A DNA stretch of 64,000 bases from an uncultured Lachnospiraceae bacterium. Its GTDB lineage: Bacteria; Bacillota; Clostridia; Lachnospirales; Lachnospiraceae. The notes beneath the pieces are model-generated. The model was not told the DNA's origin. It ran no database searches and saw only the letters and a list, made by a program, of their open reading frames with translations. The stretch covers positions 1 through 64,000 of the forward strand of contig CAJUFE010000023.1 in NCBI GenBank assembly GCA_910585635.1, written 5' to 3'. A program made the translations under genes and the position numbers. Every line of letters starts with the position of its first letter. The first letter of the stretch is position 1. Shown one piece after another: positions 53,407 to 62,505 of this stretch.

Positions 53407-54360
53407 CTACCGCACAAAGCTTTTCGATGCGTTCACGCTATCCAGGAAGTTATCGTGATGGGGCTCCTCGGTAAATGCCACCTGCGGCCCATTGGTGTAG
53501 GTGACCGTGTTCAAGGTCTTCCGGTATTTTAGAGGGGAAAGGGTCATATAATTCTTGAACATCCGCTCAAAGTAGGTCAGGCTCTCATACCCCAGGGCAT
53601 GGGCGATATCCGATATGCTCATGTCCGTTTCCTCCAGATACCGCTTCGCCTTGCGGATCCGGTGGATATTGGTATACTCGCTGATGGTGTAGCCGGTGAT
53701 CTCCTTAAAGATCCGGCAGATATAGGACCGGCTTAAGTAGAATTGGTCTGCCAGCTCATCTAAGGAGATCGCCCGCTCGCAGTTTTGGGACAGATAATCG
53801 GCGATCCCGTAAGCGGCTCTGTATTTCGGGCTGTCACAGTCATGGGGGATCTCCCGCCTCTGTCTGCGGACAAAGGCCATCAGCTTAAAGAGCCAGGACA
53901 GGATGTCCAGATCGATCCCTACCTTGTAGTTATGCTGCCTGGCATCCAGCGCATGGCGCACACTGCGGAACAGGGTCAAGATCAGCCCCTGCTGCTCCCG
54001 GTCCAGGTGGTAGACCCCATAATAGTCGTCAAAAAACCGGATGAGCTGCAGGGACGGGTAGATCCGGTCGTACTCTTCCATCTTGTTCCGGGACACATAC
54101 AGGATGATCCGGTTATGGCCTGCATTGGATCCGGCCACCGACCGGGTCATGTGGATCAGGTTGGAATCCACCAAGATCAGATCCCCCGCCCGGGCGATAT
54201 ACTCCCGGTTATTAAAGAAGAACACCCGCTCCCCTTCTACGATATAGAAGATCTCGTATTGGGTATGGAAATGCTTGACGCGCATGTCGAATTTTTCATA
54301 GCGGACCATCTGCTCTAAAGCGATCCCATCAGTCTCGCCGTAGTAGGTTATCTTTTCCAT
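53407..54360 (-). CDS. AraC-family regulator of the pectin/TRAP locus
   Basis: 317 residues. N-terminal cupin-like sugar-binding domain (about 10-110, HFHTQYEIFYIVEGERVFFFNN) and C-terminal AraC domain (about 195-295) with DELADQFYLSRSYICRIFKEITGYTISEYTN and ISDIAHALGYESLTYFERMFK. It converges on the TRAP operon and diverges from GH105, so it probably controls both, in response to an unsaturated uronate sugar. AraC operator sites equal to those of the GH88 locus are not seen here. Confidence 0.9.
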   Translation of the reverse strand: MEKITYYGETDGIALEQMVRYEKFDMRVKHFHTQYEIFYIVEGERVFFFNNREYIARAGDLILVDSNLIHMTRSVAGSNAGHNRIILYVSRNKMEEYDRIYPSLQLIRFFDDYYGVYHLDREQQGLILTLFRSVRHALDARQHNYKVGIDLDILSWLFKLMAFVRRQRREIPHDCDSPKYRAAYGIADYLSQNCERAISLDELADQFYLSRSYICRIFKEITGYTISEYTNIHRIRKAKRYLEETDMSISDIAHALGYESLTYFERMFKNYMTLSPLKYRKTLNTVTYTNGPQVAFTEEPHHDNFLDSVNASKSFVR

Positions 54361-54525
54361 GTAGCCGCCTCTCTTTTTTTAAGATGTATGAGCGAGATAC
54401 CATAGCAAAAGAGCAGGCCCTTTGACCGGCCCGCAGATCGTAACGAAAAAACAGTTCCTAAGAAGATCATAACATATTGTGATCATAGTGTAAATGCTGG
54501 TGAAGATCCAGTTTTGGAGGGTAAG
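54361..54525. other. Divergent intergenic region, AraC regulator / GH105
   Basis: Contains an imperfect inverted repeat GATCATAACATATTGTGATC (54465-54484) and, for GH105, the ribosome binding site GGAGG (54516-54520). It is a plausible operator for the adjacent AraC protein; no confident promoter hexamers. Confidence 0.45.
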
Positions 54526-55644
54526 ATGAAGCATATCGATCAAGAACGATTAGAAAAAACATTAGACCTGGTCATCCATAAGCTGATGAACCTGGGAGGA
54601 CCGGAGGACGAGCAGGGGCTTGCCGAAGGCGGCGAGAAGATCGGGTTCTTTAAAAGAGACTTCGGGATCCATGAATGGGACTGGCCCCAGGGCGTAGGGC
54701 TCTACGGCCTGCTGAAGATCATGAAGATCAAAAAACGAGAGGACTATCAGGATTTCCTCTACCACTGGTTCAAAGACAATATCAGTGCCGGACTCCCATC
54801 GAAGAACATCAACACCACCACCCCGCTCCTGACCCTTGTGGAGCTCAATGACCTCTACCACGACGAGCAGTTCGAGACCCTGTGCTTAAAATGGGCGGAC
54901 TGGCTGATGGATTGCCTGCCCAGGACCAAGGAGGGCGGCTTCCAGCATGTGACCAGCGCTAATGGGGACCGCCAGGGCGTCCGTCTCAATGAAAATGAGA
55001 TGTGGATCGACACCCTGTTCATGACCGTCCTGTTCCTGAACCGGATGGGCCAGAAGTATAGCCGACAGGACTGGATCGACGAATCCATCCATCAGGTGCT
55101 GATGCATATCAAGTACCTCTTTGATAAACAGACCGGCCTGTTCTATCATGGCTGGACCTTTAATGAATACAACAATTTCGGCGGCATCTTCTGGTGCCGG
55201 GGCAACAGCTGGTTCACCTTAGGCATCCTGGATTATATCGATATGTTCCAGGGGACCATGAACGCAGGGTTAAAGACCTTCATCATCGATACCTACAAGG
55301 CCCAGGTGGCTAAGTTAAAGGAGCTGCAGGACCCCAGCGGCCTATGGCACACCGTGCTCTTAGACAAGACCAGCTATCTGGAGACCTCCGGCACCGCCGC
55401 CATCACCGCGGGCATCTTAAAGGGGATCCGGTACGGGATCTTGGACGACTCCTATCTCCCCTGTGCCACCAGAGCTATCAACGGGATCTTAGACAATATC
55501 GACAAGAACGGTACCGTGCTGAAGGTATCCGGCGGCACCGGGATGGGCTACAGCGCAGAGCATTATAAGAACATCCTGATCGCCCCCATGGCCTACGGCC
55601 AGTCCCTGACGATCTTAGCGCTGGCGGAAGCTATGGCTATGTGA
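54526..55644 (+). CDS. GH105 unsaturated rhamnogalacturonyl hydrolase
   Basis: 372 residues from ATG 54526. The YteR/YesR-like alpha/alpha barrel has WDWPQGVGLYGLLK, MWIDTLFMTVLFL with the catalytic Asp, HGW, and WCRGNSWFTLGILDY. It cleaves the unsaturated galacturonyl residue from rhamnogalacturonan disaccharides in the cytoplasm. It opens a three-gene run with the acetylesterase (22 bases later) and the isomerase-like protein. Confidence 0.93.
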   Translation: MKHIDQERLEKTLDLVIHKLMNLGGPEDEQGLAEGGEKIGFFKRDFGIHEWDWPQGVGLYGLLKIMKIKKREDYQDFLYHWFKDNISAGLPSKNINTTTPLLTLVELNDLYHDEQFETLCLKWADWLMDCLPRTKEGGFQHVTSANGDRQGVRLNENEMWIDTLFMTVLFLNRMGQKYSRQDWIDESIHQVLMHIKYLFDKQTGLFYHGWTFNEYNNFGGIFWCRGNSWFTLGILDYIDMFQGTMNAGLKTFIIDTYKAQVAKLKELQDPSGLWHTVLLDKTSYLETSGTAAITAGILKGIRYGILDDSYLPCATRAINGILDNIDKNGTVLKVSGGTGMGYSAEHYKNILIAPMAYGQSLTILALAEAMAM

Positions 55645-55666
55645 AAGAGCAGAAAGGAACGATACG

Positions 55667-57118
55667 ATGGGATATCCTTTTCAACCATTTATCCGGGAAC
55701 GGACCGGAGAGCAGGCTGAGAAAGAAGCCGGGAGGCCGGGGAAGACCTGGGAGGCCGTCCCCGAGCTGACCGACGGCTTTGACCCTACCCTCCCACCGCC
55801 GCCCCAGGGGATGATCCCCATGAGCTTTTTTACAGAAAAGGTGGATCCCGGGATCTATCGGATCCACATCCGGTTTAAAGCCGTAAAAGAGATCAAGAGG
55901 CTCTATCTCTTCACCGGGCGGAAACAGCTGCGCAGGGTCCTCTCTCTGGAGAAGGGCGAGCATTTTTCCGGGTCTTATCTCCAGTCTGTGGCCGAGATCA
56001 TCCCCCGCTACCAGGAGGATGTACGGCCGGTAGAGCATCTGTTCTTTACGATCTGCACAGAAGACCCGTCAGCTATCGAAATGGACGCCTGTTATGGAGA
56101 GCATGCAGACAGACCAGCACCTGAGGAGGGAGAGCCAAACGCCTCCTTGGCCCAGGAAAACAGGTCCGATCGACCCGCATCCCTTTCGGTCCCTCCCCGG
56201 ATCTTCCTCTGCGGTGATTCCACAGTGACCGACCACGCCTGCGAGATCGTCTACCATCCAGGCGCCTGCTACGGGGGCTGGGGGCAGGCGCTGCCCGCCT
56301 TCCTCCCGGAAGCTGCCGTGGAGAACCAGGCCCACTGCGGCCTGACCACGGAAGACTTTTTAAAGCAGGGACACTTTTCGGTCGTAGTCCACCATATCCG
56401 GCCGGGGGATATCTGCCTCTTCCAGTTCGGCCACAACGACCAGAAGCTCCCCCACCTGTGGGCGGACCGGGACTATCCGGCGAACCTGCGCTATCTTGTG
56501 ACAGCCATACAGGAAAAAGGAGCCCACCCGGTGCTGGTCACCCCTCTCGGCCGGAACATCTGGAACAGCGACGGGACCTATCCGGACCTTTTGGAGGAGC
56601 ATGCCCAGGCCGTCCAAAAGGTCGCTGGCGAGACCGGCACTCCCTGTATCGATCTCCACGGATGGTCGGTCCGGAAGATCAAGGAGATGGGGATGGGCGC
56701 CGCCCGGGACTATTTCCATCCAGGCGACTATACCCACACCAACGACTATGGGGCTTGTCTCTTCGGCGCGTTCATGGCGGACAGCCTGATCAGCCTGTTC
56801 CCCGAAAAGCTTGGGGGGACCGGCAAGGTGGCGCCTATGATCGATCTTGTCCCTCCCAGAGGGCTGTGGGAAGAGCTGCAGGCTGCATCTATCCAGACCG
56901 GAGCTTTTAGTGACCATGGCAGAGAGACCGGTGACGTCAAGGATATATCTGTCGGAACGGACAACGCCTTGATCGATCGTGTCCCGGGTTCAAAAGCTCC
57001 ATCTACCGGCACACAGGAGCAGTTCGATGCGATGGAGCGCTCCTCCGCCGGATTGCTGGACATGATCGCCAGAGCCAAGAAAGGATCTAGACTGATCGGC
57101 CAGGATCGCAATCTCTAA
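55667..57118 (+). CDS. SGNH esterase, rhamnogalacturonan acetylesterase-like (CE12)
   Basis: 483 residues. An N-terminal beta domain of about 130 residues precedes the SGNH fold from about 178: block I GDSTV with S185, block II GGWGQALPAF, block III QFGHND, block V DYTHTNDYGA with D and H. It removes acetyl groups from rhamnogalacturonan. No signal peptide, so it acts on imported fragments. The final 90 residues are a low-complexity helical tail without clear match. Fits with GH105 before it. Confidence 0.88.
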   Translation: MGYPFQPFIRERTGEQAEKEAGRPGKTWEAVPELTDGFDPTLPPPPQGMIPMSFFTEKVDPGIYRIHIRFKAVKEIKRLYLFTGRKQLRRVLSLEKGEHFSGSYLQSVAEIIPRYQEDVRPVEHLFFTICTEDPSAIEMDACYGEHADRPAPEEGEPNASLAQENRSDRPASLSVPPRIFLCGDSTVTDHACEIVYHPGACYGGWGQALPAFLPEAAVENQAHCGLTTEDFLKQGHFSVVVHHIRPGDICLFQFGHNDQKLPHLWADRDYPANLRYLVTAIQEKGAHPVLVTPLGRNIWNSDGTYPDLLEEHAQAVQKVAGETGTPCIDLHGWSVRKIKEMGMGAARDYFHPGDYTHTNDYGACLFGAFMADSLISLFPEKLGGTGKVAPMIDLVPPRGLWEELQAASIQTGAFSDHGRETGDVKDISVGTDNALIDRVPGSKAPSTGTQEQFDAMERSSAGLLDMIARAKKGSRLIGQDRNL

Positions 57119-57232
57119 TCCCCGCGGCATTGGCATTGCCCGATAAAGCAGGGCAGACCCTCGCAAAATGCTCGTGCAAGCACGGCACTTCACCGAAGGC
57201 GTGCAGAGCAGGCTCATTGCCCGCGGAAATAA
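57119..57232. other. Structured intergenic spacer
   Basis: The spacer starts CCCCGCGG and ends GCCCGCGG and includes GCACGGCACTTCACCGAAGGCGTGC, able to form a hairpin (about 57180-57203), and a GGCATTGCCCG / GGCTCATTGCCCG near-repeat. It looks like a repeat unit or an operon-internal processing hairpin; I cannot name it. Confidence 0.4.
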
Positions 57233-57271
57233 AATGAAGATATGGCATAGACCAAAGAAAGGAAGTGCGAG

Positions 57272-58084
57272 ATGAAGGTTGGCGTTAGGGCCCACGATTA
57301 TGGAAAACGAAAGATCAAAGAACTGGCGGCCCTCCTCCACGATGAGGATTACCAGGCAGCCCAGCTTGCCCTGCCAAAGGCATTTATCGGCATCGACCAG
57401 TATGAGGATATCACCTCGCAGCATATCGAAGAGATCCGAAAAGCCTTCGCACAGCAGGCCGTGGATATCCCGGTATTCGGATGCTACATGGACTTAGGCA
57501 ACCCAGATCCCCAGGTACGGGAGTACGCCGTCGCCACACTTAAGAAATGCCTGTCCTGGGGAAAGGCGCTTGGAGCCGCGGTAGTCGGCACAGAGACTGC
57601 CTACCCCCACCTGGCCCCTAAAGAACGGCAGCGCTGGAAGCCCTATATGCTGGACAGCGTCCTGCGAGTGCTGGAGGAAGCCCAGAGGATCGATATGAAG
57701 CTGGCGGTCGAGCCGGTATACTGGCATCCCCTGACCGACTTAGAGACCACTTTAGAAGTCATCCACAAGGCTGATGACCACCGGCATCTCCGGCTGATCT
57801 TCGACCCGTCCAACCTGCTGGAGCATCCTGAGAGCACCGATCAAGACCAGCTCTGGACCAGATGGCTGGAAGCGGTGGGAAAGTATGTGGATATCCTGCA
57901 CATCAAGGACTTCAGCCTCGACCGAAAGCACCTCTATCAGCCTGAGCCTCTGGGAGCCGGCGTGATGCGCTATGAGGCCATCAGCCGCTGGCTCCACACC
58001 CAGGACCGGGAGATCTACCTGCTGAGGGAAGAGATGAACCCATTGTTCGCCAAGGATGATCTGGCTTTTATGCGGGCTCTTTGA
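57272..58084 (+). CDS. Sugar phosphate isomerase/epimerase-like TIM barrel
   Basis: 270 residues, xylose-isomerase-like fold. Metal-binding positions are suggested by AVEPVYWHPL (Glu), RLIFDPSNLL (Asp), VDILHIKDF (His) and LLREEMNP (Glu). AAAGGAAG precedes ATG 57272. As the last gene of the pectin run it may isomerise the keto-uronate or rhamnose-derived product. The exact substrate is unknown. Confidence 0.82.
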   Translation: MKVGVRAHDYGKRKIKELAALLHDEDYQAAQLALPKAFIGIDQYEDITSQHIEEIRKAFAQQAVDIPVFGCYMDLGNPDPQVREYAVATLKKCLSWGKALGAAVVGTETAYPHLAPKERQRWKPYMLDSVLRVLEEAQRIDMKLAVEPVYWHPLTDLETTLEVIHKADDHRHLRLIFDPSNLLEHPESTDQDQLWTRWLEAVGKYVDILHIKDFSLDRKHLYQPEPLGAGVMRYEAISRWLHTQDREIYLLREEMNPLFAKDDLAFMRAL

Positions 58085-58496
58085 CCATATAGGACAGATC
58101 ATCTGCCTGACGATAGATAGGGGCTGCTCTGCGGCAGCCCCTTCTTATCTGGTACATCGGGCAAGATAGGGATAGGTGCTCTCCGGTACCATATCCCGGA
58201 TATCAGCCAGATGCCCTTACCTTAAGAACACACCCTCCAGATCCTCCTGCAGGAAGACCTTTTTTCCCTGTGCTCCAGCATCTGGCTTACCCTTAGATCT
58301 GGCTCTGGCACATCCCTATCCTACCTATCAGTCGAGAGCGGCAAGGGCTTTGGGGAAAGTGATACAAGAAGTGGCGGGGATCCTTGCCGATAGATCGCCA
58401 AAAGCGCAGGGTGATGCAACAAACAACTGAGCGACGACCTTTTACTATGGCTTTTGATCGGCGTTTCGACCGTATCTTGCGAAACGCCGCATGATC
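58085..58496. other. Intergenic region with terminator
   Basis: GGGGCTGC (58120-58127) and GCAGCCCC (58134-58141) form an eight-base stem followed by TTCTTATC, a terminator for the pectin run. The rest (58150-58496) has a short frame (58176-58430) whose end TYQSRAARALGKVIQEVAG looks protein-like, but its start does not; perhaps a gene remnant. Confidence 0.55.
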
Positions 58497-59264
58497 CTAA
58501 AGATCTTTCGCCTGAAGGACAAATACCTTTACGGTTTTCCCATCCTTTTTCTTTTCTCTTGCAAATGCCTTTTTAAACGCTTCCGGGTTTTTTATGACCC
58601 TGTTTTTGTCGCATATAAAAAAATAGACCGTATCTGCACGATAGTGGAAGCTGTCCGCTCCCATTTCTTCGATCAGCTGCTTTTCGCTCATACTTTCACG
58701 GGTGCATTTTGTCTCAATTATAAGATCATACAGATCCAGATAGATATCCGCTCTCATCCCTCCATATCCGTTATCGTGATATACCTCCTGCCTGATCGTC
58801 GGAAATATCGGTAATAGGATAGCATATAACATCCTCTGTAGATCATACTCATTGCCGATCTGGATCGCATTTAGGGCATCTGGTGTTAAGGTTCCCCGTC
58901 TGTTCACCGGATCATGATACATCGCTCGATGATACATATAGAAATTTTCCAGGATCTTTTCGATCAGCAACAGTTCTCTCTGCCTGTCCATTTTATCCTC
59001 AGAGATAAGGAGACTTTCTTCCAAAGCCTGTATCGTATCTCCTAAAGATCTTTTGATCGCTATCACGGCATCATCCTCAGAGTATCCATTGTCTACATAG
59101 TGCATTTTCACACCCACTTTTTTCTGTTCCTTCTCTGAAAGACCGGTCTCTTCCATACAGATCCTCACTTTGCCGCACCATAGTTTATATCTGTATTGTA
59201 ATCCCTGTTTGTCAGAAATTTCTTCTAATCCTTTACCTTCTAAGATCAGCGTATCTATCTCCAT
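58497..59264 (-). CDS. PD-(D/E)XK nuclease-like protein of an ATPase/nuclease pair
   Basis: 255 residues from ATG 59264 (AAAGGAAAGG before it); an ATG at 59288 adds eight residues. The active site is read as D-(10)-E-x-K in GGMRADIYLDLYDLIIETKC (D, E and K of the family at residues 173, 184, 186). The N-terminal 130 residues are helical and charged. It overlaps the ATPase stop by ten bases, so the two are made together. Local base composition is clearly AT-rich against the pectin genes on one side and spmA on the other. No restriction-system name is known to me for this exact pair. Confidence 0.8.
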   Translation of the reverse strand: MEIDTLILEGKGLEEISDKQGLQYRYKLWCGKVRICMEETGLSEKEQKKVGVKMHYVDNGYSEDDAVIAIKRSLGDTIQALEESLLISEDKMDRQRELLLIEKILENFYMYHRAMYHDPVNRRGTLTPDALNAIQIGNEYDLQRMLYAILLPIFPTIRQEVYHDNGYGGMRADIYLDLYDLIIETKCTRESMSEKQLIEEMGADSFHYRADTVYFFICDKNRVIKNPEAFKKAFAREKKKDGKTVKVFVLQAKDL

Positions 59265-60439
59265 ATCCTTTCCTTTCCGATCCCCCATCTGATATAGAAT
59301 AAAAACATATTGTCTAATATATAGATCCTATCATCCTTCCATTCCAGGACCTGGTAAAGACTTCCCTGCTGCTCCAGCACCTTCTGCCAATTTTTTAGGG
59401 AGTCCTTTACTTTCTGCTGTTTGATCATATGGTCGTCTGTATTTTTCTTGATCCTTTCCATCAGCTCTTCAATACTCAACTCGATCAGAGGTGGATCGTC
59501 TGCCAATATTTTTAGGATCAGACCATAGATGTCCTTCTGACTCCCATCAAGAAGCGTATATTTTAGCCTTTGCTGTCCGCGTGTGGGGGGGCCAGCTTTT
59601 AGTACACGTACAACGTCTGCATATGGGAGGTTCATACAAGTGAACCGGCAGCTTTCTTCTATAACTGTCTCTGTGATCTCCTCTGCCATTCCCGGTAAAA
59701 GACCGATGTTCAGACAGATCGACTGCATTAATTGTGGCGAATGTATGCTCTCTTCTGCCATTTTAGACACAAGTCTTTCCTCTACGTCCATATCTAATTC
59801 AGAAAATCCTTTATTAGCGATCCGCACCAATTCCTCTCTTCTCCATGGCTCTATCTCTATTATCGATACCCTTCCCGTCAAGTCTGGGTTTAAACGGATA
59901 GCATCATCGGAGCGATATGGCAGCGAGATCACAACGGCTTTAAACCCCGAACGTATCACTTCCTTAAGTTGGCACGCGATATCATATTGTATCTCTGGCG
60001 GTGCATAATGAAAATCATCCAGGACAAGGATCTTTTTATGCTCGTTAAAATACTGGATCACCCGATCCTTCGTGGCAAAATAATCCTTTGTAACGACTGT
60101 CGATCTATGCTCATTGTCCGAGATATCCGCTGTCTCCTCGCTGACTTTTGCTATCATCGAGATGCCTGTCTTTTTTCCGATCCCTGTCCAAAAGTCATGC
60201 TCTTTAGAGAAATCGTTCCCTGACATAGAGACCATATTTTCTCTTCCGATCACATTTTCGCATAATACAGTCTTTCCGATCTTAGAAGGCCCCACGATAT
60301 ACGTCAGATAGCCTTCTATCGAAAGGCTCTGTTTCAAACGCTCTTCATACGTATATCTTGTCCCACTGGAATTTCTTGACACATATGTTTTTTGCGGATA
60401 AGTACCCGGTTTAAAGATATCTGAAAAATTTTTATCCAT
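59255..60439 (-). CDS. STAND/AAA-like ATPase of an ATPase/nuclease pair
   Basis: 394 residues. Walker A GPSKIGKT (50-57) follows a short N-terminal arm; Walker B ILVLDDFHYAP (about 137-147, D141, D142) and a sensor-type strand AVVISLPYRSDD follow. The C-terminal 180 residues are helical, with a region resembling a winged helix near 300-350. It could sense and switch the nuclease encoded just downstream. AAGGGGTG precedes ATG 60439. AT-rich like the nuclease gene. Confidence 0.82.
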   Translation of the reverse strand: MDKNFSDIFKPGTYPQKTYVSRNSSGTRYTYEERLKQSLSIEGYLTYIVGPSKIGKTVLCENVIGRENMVSMSGNDFSKEHDFWTGIGKKTGISMIAKVSEETADISDNEHRSTVVTKDYFATKDRVIQYFNEHKKILVLDDFHYAPPEIQYDIACQLKEVIRSGFKAVVISLPYRSDDAIRLNPDLTGRVSIIEIEPWRREELVRIANKGFSELDMDVEERLVSKMAEESIHSPQLMQSICLNIGLLPGMAEEITETVIEESCRFTCMNLPYADVVRVLKAGPPTRGQQRLKYTLLDGSQKDIYGLILKILADDPPLIELSIEELMERIKKNTDDHMIKQQKVKDSLKNWQKVLEQQGSLYQVLEWKDDRIYILDNMFLFYIRWGIGKERIWR

Positions 60440-60473
60440 GATAACACCCCTTTTACCAGCCTATATATCTAAT

Positions 60474-60517
60474 ATACCACATTTATCCCCCTATTCATAC
60501 CTTTACATACCACATTT
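60474..60517 (-). promoter_or_regulatory. Direct repeats upstream of the ATPase gene
   Basis: ATACCACATTT occurs at 60474-60484 and 60507-60517, starts 33 bases apart, that is three helical turns. They lie 35 to 80 bases before the ATPase start in an AT-rich spacer and look like operator half-sites. Confidence 0.6.
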
Positions 60518-60542
60518 GATAAAAATAGAGAAAACGGAGGAT

Positions 60543-61238
60543 CTATATCCTCCGCCCTCTGTCCATGATCTTACAAAACACCACTGCCACCAATGTGCTC
60601 GCCATGGTGGCCAATATGGCAGGCCCCACGATCGCCGCCGGATCCGCGCTCCCATACTGGCTCCGGTAGGCGATGATGTTCACTGGGATCAGCTGCAGGG
60701 AGGAGATGTTCAGGATCAGAAAGGTACACATCTCATTGCTGGCTGTCCCTCTGGGTACGGCTGTGCTCCTTTTTCCTCTCATCTCCTTTCCATCCACTCG
60801 CTCACGTCTGACCGGTCCCAGACGGGCATCTTCCTGTACCGTGCTGGCATCCTCTTTTTTCCTCCTCTCCTCCTCCGCCTTCTCCAGCTCCTTGAACCCC
60901 GCCAGCCCCGCCGGAGTGGCCGCCGAACCCAGCCCCAGCATATTGGCGATCATGTTCACGGCTATGTGCCGCATAGCCGGATGCTCCGGATCCAGACGGG
61001 GGAATAAGAAGCGGAGCACCGGTCCCATCTTCCCAGCCAGCCAGTCCACCAGCCCGGACCGTTCCCCGATCTTCAATATCCCGCTCCAAAAGCTTAGGAC
61101 ACCCAGCATCGTGACACCTAAGGACACCGCGTCTGCCGCCCCGTCTAACATCCCCAAAGTCACATCAGACAATCTTCCGTGGAATGCCGCCCACAAGATC
61201 CCTGCCAGGATCATACCGGCCCAGAGATGATCCAGCAT
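60543..61238 (-). CDS. spmA: Spore maturation protein A (nucleoside recognition/Gate domain)
   Basis: 231 residues with several membrane helices. FWSGILKIGERSGLVDWLAGKMGPVLRFLFP and NMIANMLGLGSAATPAGL are the Gate-domain landmarks of SpmA. It is needed for spore core dehydration in Bacillus. A charged insert sits at about 120-160. The usual partner spmB is not next to it; instead the AT-rich ATPase/nuclease pair follows. GGGGGG precedes the ATG. Confidence 0.88.
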   Translation of the reverse strand: MLDHLWAGMILAGILWAAFHGRLSDVTLGMLDGAADAVSLGVTMLGVLSFWSGILKIGERSGLVDWLAGKMGPVLRFLFPRLDPEHPAMRHIAVNMIANMLGLGSAATPAGLAGFKELEKAEEERRKKEDASTVQEDARLGPVRRERVDGKEMRGKRSTAVPRGTASNEMCTFLILNISSLQLIPVNIIAYRSQYGSADPAAIVGPAILATMASTLVAVVFCKIMDRGRRI

Positions 61239-61379
61239 ACTGCTCCCCCCTTAAAGATCCCTATCCTCGCTCAGCTGATAGCGTATATCTGTCTATATCC
61301 TATTCAACCAAAGCCGGATCTTATACCGGGATCCATGATATACCTACAACTGGATAAAGATATCCCTTATAAAGAAAAA

Positions 61380-61407
61380 CACCGGAAGGCTCTGACCCCT
61401 TCCGGCG
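61380..61407 (-). terminator. Terminator of the mgl operon
   Basis: On the minus strand CGCCGGAAGG (61407-61398) pairs with CCTTCCGGTG (61389-61380), with an eight-base loop and TTTTTCTTT after it. It ends the ABC operon; together with the promoter side of spmA it fills the 61239-61506 gap. Confidence 0.9.
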
Positions 61408-61506
61408 CTCTTTGCAGCTGCTTTTCTACATCTGCTCTCTATCGTTTTTCTTGCACTGCTCTTGCTTCTTCCACAGGCCGCCCTTACGCCAGGCCCAGCC
61501 CACAGC

Positions 61507-62505
61507 TTACTTCTTCGCGATATACTTCCGGATATCCACCGCGATCGAGATGATGATGACAAAGCCCTGGACGATATACTGGAGGTTGGTCTCCATCCCC
61601 AAGAACTGCATAGCGGATTTCAAAAGCTCGAACACCAGCACGCCGATCAGCACGCCGGAGACCTTGCCCACACCGCCGTTCACGGATACACCGCCGATGG
61701 TACAGGCCGCGATCGCTTCCAGCTCGTAGCCCTGGCCCATGTTCACGGAGGTACCGCCGGCCTTCGCGCCTAACAGGAAACCTGCCAGAGCGTAAGCCAA
61801 GGTCGCCATCACATAGATCCGGATCTTCGTCCACTTCACGTTGACACCAGATACCTCGGCCGCCTGCTCATTGCCGCCGATCGCGTACATGTATTTGCCG
61901 TGAGGCGTATTGTTATAGAGGAACCACATGATGATGCCCACCACCAGGGCGATCCAGAACAGGATCGGGATCCTTAAAAGGCTTCCTGTGGCCACATAGG
62001 TATAATCGTTGCGGTAGCCGCCGATCGGGGTCGCATCGGTATAGACCAGACAGATCCCATAGACGATCAGCTGCATGCCCAATGTCCCGATGAAAGCCGG
62101 CACGTTCAGATACGAGATGACCAGACCGTTGATCAATCCAAAGATGGCGCAGACCAGCATCGCGATCAAAAGCACCACCACCACCCACCATACGCCAAAG
62201 GTGGGCAGGTTCTTGGTCAGCTCGAAGCGTCCGGAATAATCTGCCTTCTGCAGCAGAGTCCCGGAGATACAGGCAGCCAGACCGACCATACGGCCGGCAG
62301 AAAGGTCCGTACCCTTTGTGATCAAGCACCCGGATACACCGACAGCGATGATGAAACGGGGCGCCACGTTCAATGCGATACTCCTAAAGTTCGGAACTGA
62401 AAAGAATTTCGGTCTAAAGATACCGGTAATGATCACCAGCACACCCAGCACACAGATGATCCCATAATTGATAAGGAATTGCTTCCAATCCATTTTCTTA
62501 CTCAT
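61507..62505 (-). CDS. mglC: Galactose/methyl-galactoside ABC importer permease
   Basis: 332 residues, about ten helices of the BPD_transp_2 type. GCLITKGTDLSAGRMVGLAACI, YAIGGNEQAAEVSGVNV and GGTSVNMGQGYELEAIAACTIGGVSVNGGVG match MglC/RbsC. It starts eight bases before the mglA stop with AAGGAGG inside the mglA end, so translation is coupled. Confidence 0.92.
   Translation of the reverse strand: MSKKMDWKQFLINYGIICVLGVLVIITGIFRPKFFSVPNFRSIALNVAPRFIIAVGVSGCLITKGTDLSAGRMVGLAACISGTLLQKADYSGRFELTKNLPTFGVWWVVVVLLIAMLVCAIFGLINGLVISYLNVPAFIGTLGMQLIVYGICLVYTDATPIGGYRNDYTYVATGSLLRIPILFWIALVVGIIMWFLYNNTPHGKYMYAIGGNEQAAEVSGVNVKWTKIRIYVMATLAYALAGFLLGAKAGGTSVNMGQGYELEAIAACTIGGVSVNGGVGKVSGVLIGVLVFELLKSAMQFLGMETNLQYIVQGFVIIISIAVDIRKYIAKK

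Noticed and set aside
58176..58430. 84-codon frame with a protein-like end
   Set aside because: No ribosome binding site and a low-complexity first half; could be a remnant but cannot be supported as a gene.
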